A DNA stretch of 8,566 nucleotides, from positions 4,885 through 13,450 of the forward strand of contig DBBC01000026.1 in assembly GCA_002292025.1 (NCBI GenBank). The letters run 5' to 3'. Source of the stretch: Firmicutes bacterium UBA994 (GTDB lineage: Bacteria > Bacillota > UBA994). The notes beneath the pieces are model-generated. The model had not been told where the DNA came from. It did no database searches and saw nothing but the letters and a program-made list of their open reading frames with translations. Of the stretch, positions 4,714-8,566 are shown one piece after another (position 1 is the stretch's first letter; every line of letters begins with the position of its first letter). A program made the translations under genes and the position numbers.

Positions 4714-7700
4714 ATGGTCAAAGAACAAGTAAATCCATTCGCCGCGTTCTTTGCCCTACTGAAGGGCACATTCCGCTCCCCTATAGAATCATCTTCCACC
4801 CCACTCAATCAGCAAGAGCAACCACCGCCTGATTCCGGGGCAGAAACAGCATGCTCTGTTGTCCAGTCTGATGGCAACGTGCACTCGCTATGCCGCGGAG
4901 ATGATAATGATGCCTTACTTACAGCTGGAGAATTTGCGCCCATTAACGCATGCGATCAAGTTGAGTTGACTCAAACAGATACTCAAACACATGACCCTCA
5001 CTACGAGCAGTTCAATGCGAGTAGGCAAGGATCAGTTTCGGTTCATCAGAGCGATCTTGCCCGATTACTGATACTGTTTGAAGAACATTTTGCTGAACAC
5101 GGTAGCTACGTTGTTGTAGGTGACACAAGTAGCGTGGGGAGAGAGGCCTTGCGCTTCTTAACAGTTATAAAAGATAACAAAGACCTATTCTTTTTCCCCT
5201 CTAAGAGACGAGTTGTGTTAACGGGCTGGGTTCTCAGAAAGATTCGCGATCTATTTACAGTAACTGGTAAGGACGAAGTTTCTCTTGAACAAGCATTAGT
5301 GACTTTGCGTTCTGCGTTCAGAACTCACGCTTTCTCGTTGTCGAGGCTGCAGCACCTCTTTGGTCAACAAGACTGCATTTCTATAGATGCCTTAATGGAG
5401 TTAGAACATACCGCTTTTCGGGCACTCGTAGCAACGCAGACATTTACGCCCACTAATGACAAAAGCAATCTTCCTAATGCCTGCAACCCGAAATGCATTG
5501 CACTTCTATGTACAGCCGTCACGGGGTCACTCTCAATCCACGATGCGGCCAGTCGTCTGCAGCAAAGTTGTAATATTAGCCATGCCTTTGCAGCAGGGCT
5601 ACTACTCTCGAGCCCATATATCGGTCTCGATAGCCATTTCACCCCCTTCTTCGATTACGCCGGGCAGGCATTCGAGCAAGGCGCCGAAATGCAGATCAGG
5701 CGAATTTATTTGCTGGTACACATGAATATCCTTACAGATCACGCCTTGGAAAAACTCTTCCCGTCCCAGTACGCTGGACACTCAGCTAGGACCACTACGG
5801 TTACTGACGACAGAAGTGGGCGAACCAATGCGTGCAACCCACAGTGTGTATCACTCCTAAGAACAGCTGTCACTGATGCACGCTCAATCCACGATGCGGC
5901 TAGTCGCCTCCAGCAATGGTCTGGTATCAGTCAAAACTACGCTACAGCGCTCATATTAACTAGTCAGCACATCGGCTTTGACGCTCAATTCGTCCCCGCC
6001 TTTGACGAGGAAGGGAAAGCCTTCGAACAAGGAACCGAAACGCAGATCAGGCGGGTTTACGCGCTGTTGCATACGAATGTCCTTACAGACGCGAACCTAG
6101 ACACCGCCTTCCCTTCCGTAGACCCTAGTCCCGCTGAACCCCTTAGTTTCACTCCCCTTGAAGCACCAGCACGTACTCGCGCGTGGCCTATAGACCGATT
6201 ATACGCATGGGATGTCCCACTCTGGCTAGTCGATCTTCTCAAAGCAAAAAACATCCCTACTATAGGTGCCTTAGCTACACCAGTTGGACGAGCAGCCATT
6301 GATGCTGTAGTCAGCGAATTGCTCGGGGATGAGCGGAACGCAACGCGAATAGCCGATGCCTTGGCAAAACTGCAAGCGGCTTACCGCGGCATGGCGACCA
6401 CAACACGCTGGGAGGTGCTAGAACACCTTTTGCGCCGGGACTTAGAGCAGCGAGCAAGGTGCCTTATGTTCCGTGCTCAAGGTGGCACCTTAGAAGATGC
6501 AGGGAAGATCTTAGGGGTGACAAGGGAGCGGGTTCGGCAAATAGAATCTAAGGCACAAGACCGCCTTTGCACATGGCTAAGGAAGAATGGCCAGGCATTT
6601 GCTACCCGCACTCAGGTATGGCCTCATCTTATAGACGAGCGCTTAGCTAGAGCGCTCTTTGGAGATGAGGGGTGGATTGTCTTCCTTCACTTACTCCGTA
6701 AGCAACAAACTGATGATTGGCATTTTTTAGCGGGGCCCAATTTACTGTTATATCGAGTTGGCGATTGGTTTATCGCGCGCCTCGGGCAAGCGCAAGTAGA
6801 CCTAGTGCGAGCAGAGGATACTCGCGCATACCTTCGCGACCTAGAACGCGAATTAGTCCACAGAGAATTCCACTTCATCACGGCTGCAATGATCCACGCG
6901 CATTTCCAGCACCAAGGGAAGCGGCACCAACGTCCATCTGAGCAGCTAGCCCAGAAACCATCGTCTCCCGTTGAGAATCAAGCTGTGTTTGCACCTGAGG
7001 TGATGGGAGCGGTAATGGGCGTGCTCATGGCACACTTCCCCCATGGGTTCAAGGTGGATTCTCCGATTGAGTTAATGCGCTTTCGTAATTTCGCCGCAAA
7101 AACGCCTGACTGTGACATCCGACTCTGTGATGAGACGTTAAAAAGCGCAATAGTTGCATGTGGAACACTGTTTGAGGGCAAAGTGTACGTGGTCAATGAA
7201 GAAACGGGACGCAGGTTACGGGATGTAATTGATACGGAGTTCGCGAGCGGCGCAGAGGTTATCTATTATGCTCCTGTGTATGCACGGCATGAAAACTGGC
7301 TTATGTCGGGCAGCGTAGTTTCCGGAGAAATGCTCAAAAAACTGTTGAACACGCTCTACCCTCCTCCCGCGTACCGGCATCGCGACAACTATTTTTTAGC
7401 TGAGCGGCATGACCGAAATGAATCTGCTATTATCAGAGATGAGATTCTCCGTATCTGGGGAGATGCTACGCTGCGGGACTATGCGCAGATTTCCGCGCGC
7501 TTGCCCTACATACCTATTCCCAAGGTCAAGTACGCCCTAGCACAAAACTCGGATTTCATCTGGAACTCGCCCGAGGTTTATACCCATATCGGCGTGATAG
7601 ATATCGCTGAGGAAGACCGCTCCAGAATTAGGGCATATGTCGCCAAGACCTGCCAATCGGTGGGGTATGCATCCATCACCGACATTCCGCTGGGCGACAT

Positions 7701-8391
7701 CAAGGAACACGACCGCGAGCTGACGCTAACGGCAATTCATAAGGCTGTGTTTGTGAGCGTGCTTGCCGATAGTTACGACATACGTGATAAAATCTTGACA
7801 CGCAAAGGCGATACCCGCAGCGCGCTAGCGCTATTGAAAGAATACTGCCGTACGGTTGATAAATGCTCGCTACAAGATTTAGTCGAGATAAAACATAAAT
7901 TGACGGGCGAGCGTCATCCTACTAGAGCCCTAGAAGCCGGTCATGCCGTCCTAGTAAGAATTGGCGTCGACGCTTTTGTCGCCGAAAGACGTATCACATT
8001 TGACATACAACGAACCGACGACGCTCTCGAGTTTCTTGTGACGGGTAATTACCTGCCGCTCAAGAGCATAACCACGTTTGCCGCATTCCCCTACTGTGGT
8101 CAGGTCTGGAACCTTTTCCTGCTAGAAAGCTACTGCCGCCGCTTCAGCCACAGATTCCGCTTCGACGTTTTGGCGTGTAACTCCCAGAACGTAGGTGCAA
8201 TTATACGCCGAAGCTGTCTCCTTTCGTACGCCGAAATCATGGAGGACGCTGTTGCTAGAGCAGATTTGGAGCTTGACGTCCCAAATGCTCTAGCCTTCTT
8301 GTGTGACAGCGGCTATCTCGGGAAGCGGTCTTATACTAAGATCGGCGAATTGATACAACGGGCGAAAGACATCCGCGAAAGGCAGGCTTAG
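4714..8391 (+). CDS. large sigma-70 region 4/alpha-CTD-like DNA-binding protein, putative defence or DNA-modification component
   Basis: A 1225-residue cytoplasmic protein with no signal peptide or membrane helices. Order: a polar, probably disordered N-terminus (about 1-110); an unassigned part (110-250); two tandem copies of a 97-residue unit (255-351 and 372-468, about 60% identical); an alpha-CTD-like helix-hairpin-helix segment (about 493-548, with AKNIPTIGAL); a sigma-70 region 4 helix-turn-helix (about 570-626, with TLEDAGKILG then VTRERVRQIE); a long unassigned stretch including a block with YIPIPKVKYAL and DFIWNSPEVYTH (930-964), which may be another winged-helix; and a conserved-looking end (GQVWNLFLLESYC, NVGAIIRR, GYLGKRSY). 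R604, E605 and Q609 correspond to the residues by which E. coli sigma-70 contacts the -35 element. No sigma region 2, helicase or nuclease motif was found. The start is ATG with GAGGT six bases upstream. Its stop is two bases from the next gene. The N-terminal part is AT-richer than the left-hand genes. DNA binding is well supported; the defence role is inferred from context. Confidence 0.8.
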   Translation: MVKEQVNPFAAFFALLKGTFRSPIESSSTPLNQQEQPPPDSGAETACSVVQSDGNVHSLCRGDDNDALLTAGEFAPINACDQVELTQTDTQTHDPHYEQFNASRQGSVSVHQSDLARLLILFEEHFAEHGSYVVVGDTSSVGREALRFLTVIKDNKDLFFFPSKRRVVLTGWVLRKIRDLFTVTGKDEVSLEQALVTLRSAFRTHAFSLSRLQHLFGQQDCISIDALMELEHTAFRALVATQTFTPTNDKSNLPNACNPKCIALLCTAVTGSLSIHDAASRLQQSCNISHAFAAGLLLSSPYIGLDSHFTPFFDYAGQAFEQGAEMQIRRIYLLVHMNILTDHALEKLFPSQYAGHSARTTTVTDDRSGRTNACNPQCVSLLRTAVTDARSIHDAASRLQQWSGISQNYATALILTSQHIGFDAQFVPAFDEEGKAFEQGTETQIRRVYALLHTNVLTDANLDTAFPSVDPSPAEPLSFTPLEAPARTRAWPIDRLYAWDVPLWLVDLLKAKNIPTIGALATPVGRAAIDAVVSELLGDERNATRIADALAKLQAAYRGMATTTRWEVLEHLLRRDLEQRARCLMFRAQGGTLEDAGKILGVTRERVRQIESKAQDRLCTWLRKNGQAFATRTQVWPHLIDERLARALFGDEGWIVFLHLLRKQQTDDWHFLAGPNLLLYRVGDWFIARLGQAQVDLVRAEDTRAYLRDLERELVHREFHFITAAMIHAHFQHQGKRHQRPSEQLAQKPSSPVENQAVFAPEVMGAVMGVLMAHFPHGFKVDSPIELMRFRNFAAKTPDCDIRLCDETLKSAIVACGTLFEGKVYVVNEETGRRLRDVIDTEFASGAEVIYYAPVYARHENWLMSGSVVSGEMLKKLLNTLYPPPAYRHRDNYFLAERHDRNESAIIRDEILRIWGDATLRDYAQISARLPYIPIPKVKYALAQNSDFIWNSPEVYTHIGVIDIAEEDRSRIRAYVAKTCQSVGYASITDIPLGDIKEHDRELTLTAIHKAVFVSVLADSYDIRDKILTRKGDTRSALALLKEYCRTVDKCSLQDLVEIKHKLTGERHPTRALEAGHAVLVRIGVDAFVAERRITFDIQRTDDALEFLVTGNYLPLKSITTFAAFPYCGQVWNLFLLESYCRRFSHRFRFDVLACNSQNVGAIIRRSCLLSYAEIMEDAVARADLELDVPNALAFLCDSGYLGKRSYTKIGELIQRAKDIRERQA
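5476..5766 (+). repeat. intragenic tandem duplication, copy 1 (residues 255-351)
   Basis: Encodes a unit starting NACNPKC and ending LEKLFPS. It matches copy 2 at a 351-base period with 58 of 97 residues identical by hand count. Exact DNA identity persists in places, such as the 18-base stretch at 5532-5549 repeated at 5883-5900, so the duplication is in-frame and not very ancient. Confidence 0.9.
5827..6117 (+). repeat. intragenic tandem duplication, copy 2 (residues 372-468)
   Basis: Encodes NACNPQC through LDTAFPS. Best-kept positions against copy 1 are NACNP-x-C, SIHDAASRLQQ, AFEQG and QIRR. A 20-residue Thr/Ser/Arg-rich linker that is not repeated separates the copies. The unit looks helical; I cannot assign it to a known domain. 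The conserved C-x3-C pair alone is not enough to claim metal binding. Confidence 0.9.
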
Positions 8392-8393
8392 CC

Positions 8394-8566
8394 GTGTATT
8401 CATATACCTATGATAATCTGACAGGGGGCATCCTGCTTAATTCGACGCCTTCGGGCTTTTCTAAGGAGCCGCGCCCCGTTTACGCTGCAGAGCTAGACGT
8501 GCTGGGATTTGATAGATACTGGCGGTACGACAAGCAAACCGAGTTGCCGTATATGTGGGCAGAGGC
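8394..8566 (+). CDS. PAPS-reductase-family (DndC-like) protein, N-terminus only
   Basis: A frame opens with GTG at 8394, two bases after the stop of the large gene, with AAAGGCAGG seven bases upstream, and stays open for 57 codons to the window edge. The visible protein starts YSYTYDNLTGGILLNSTPSG and continues SKEPRPVYAAELDVLGFDRY and ends YMWAEA. From memory this is the characteristic N-terminus of phosphoadenosine phosphosulfate reductase-family proteins in defence and modification clusters, relatives of DndC, which activates DNA for sulfur insertion using ATP. The PP-loop (SGGxDS) and the cluster cysteines, which would prove it, lie beyond the window. Overlapping translation signals imply co-translation with the large gene. 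That a gene starts here is likely; the family call is moderate. Confidence 0.6.
   Translation, partial: MYSYTYDNLTGGILLNSTPSGFSKEPRPVYAAELDVLGFDRYWRYDKQTELPYMWAE

Noticed and set aside
5476..6117. The two-copy repeat as a CRISPR or mobile-element signature
   Set aside because: It is an in-frame protein-level duplication with a 351-base period, without short identical repeats, terminal inverted repeats or a transposase.
4714..8391. Large gene as a genuine sigma factor
   Set aside because: Only a region 4-like helix-turn-helix is present; no region 2 for core binding and -10 melting is visible, and the length is far beyond sigma factors.
8445..8461. Terminator-like GCC-TTCG-GGC followed by TTTT
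   Set aside because: Only a 3-bp stem, and it lies inside the downstream open frame, encoding part of its recognisable N-terminus; likely coincidental.

Overview
The window looks like a chromosomal stretch of a moderately GC-rich Bacillota (Clostridia-like) bacterium, possibly from a metagenome. Pointers are the strong G-rich Shine-Dalgarno sites, a MATE exporter and a CwlA/endolysin-type amidase of clostridial style, and a pair of nitrogenase-like component 1 genes of the kind found in anaerobes. The taxonomic call is an inference; no rRNA or other marker gene is present.

Layout. (1) 1-2068, plus strand: two overlapping genes for nitrogenase component 1-like proteins. The first lacks its 5' end; the two presumably form a heterodimer in a nitrogenase-like oxidoreductase of unknown substrate, with any NifH-like reductase gene lying upstream of the window. 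A 9-bp hairpin 50 bases after the second stop probably ends this operon, and lies inside the 3' end of the convergent MATE gene. (2) 2110-4297, minus strand: an N-acetylmuramoyl-L-alanine amidase followed, after a 112-base gap with two hairpins, by a MATE-family exporter. The MATE start codon lies in one arm of a perfect 10-bp inverted repeat whose 20-base loop carries the ribosome binding site. (3) 4298-4713: a 416-base divergent intergenic region with candidate promoters for both sides and a patch of alternating short complementary segments. (4) 4714 to the window end, plus strand: a more AT-rich two-gene unit. The first gene encodes a 1225-residue protein with an internal tandem duplication, an RNA polymerase alpha-CTD-like segment and a near-canonical sigma-70 region 4.2 helix-turn-helix, but no visible sigma region 2. 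Two bases after its stop starts a second gene whose visible 57 residues resemble the N-terminus of PAPS-reductase-family proteins related to DndC.

The most interesting part is region 4. A giant DNA-binding protein coupled to a DndC-like sulfur-transfer enzyme suggests the left edge of a DNA-modification or defence island related to, but different from, classical Dnd/Ssp phosphorothioation. That assignment rests on family recognition from memory plus gene context; the decisive genes would lie beyond base 8566. Regions 1-3 look like ordinary chromosome apart from the features noted.
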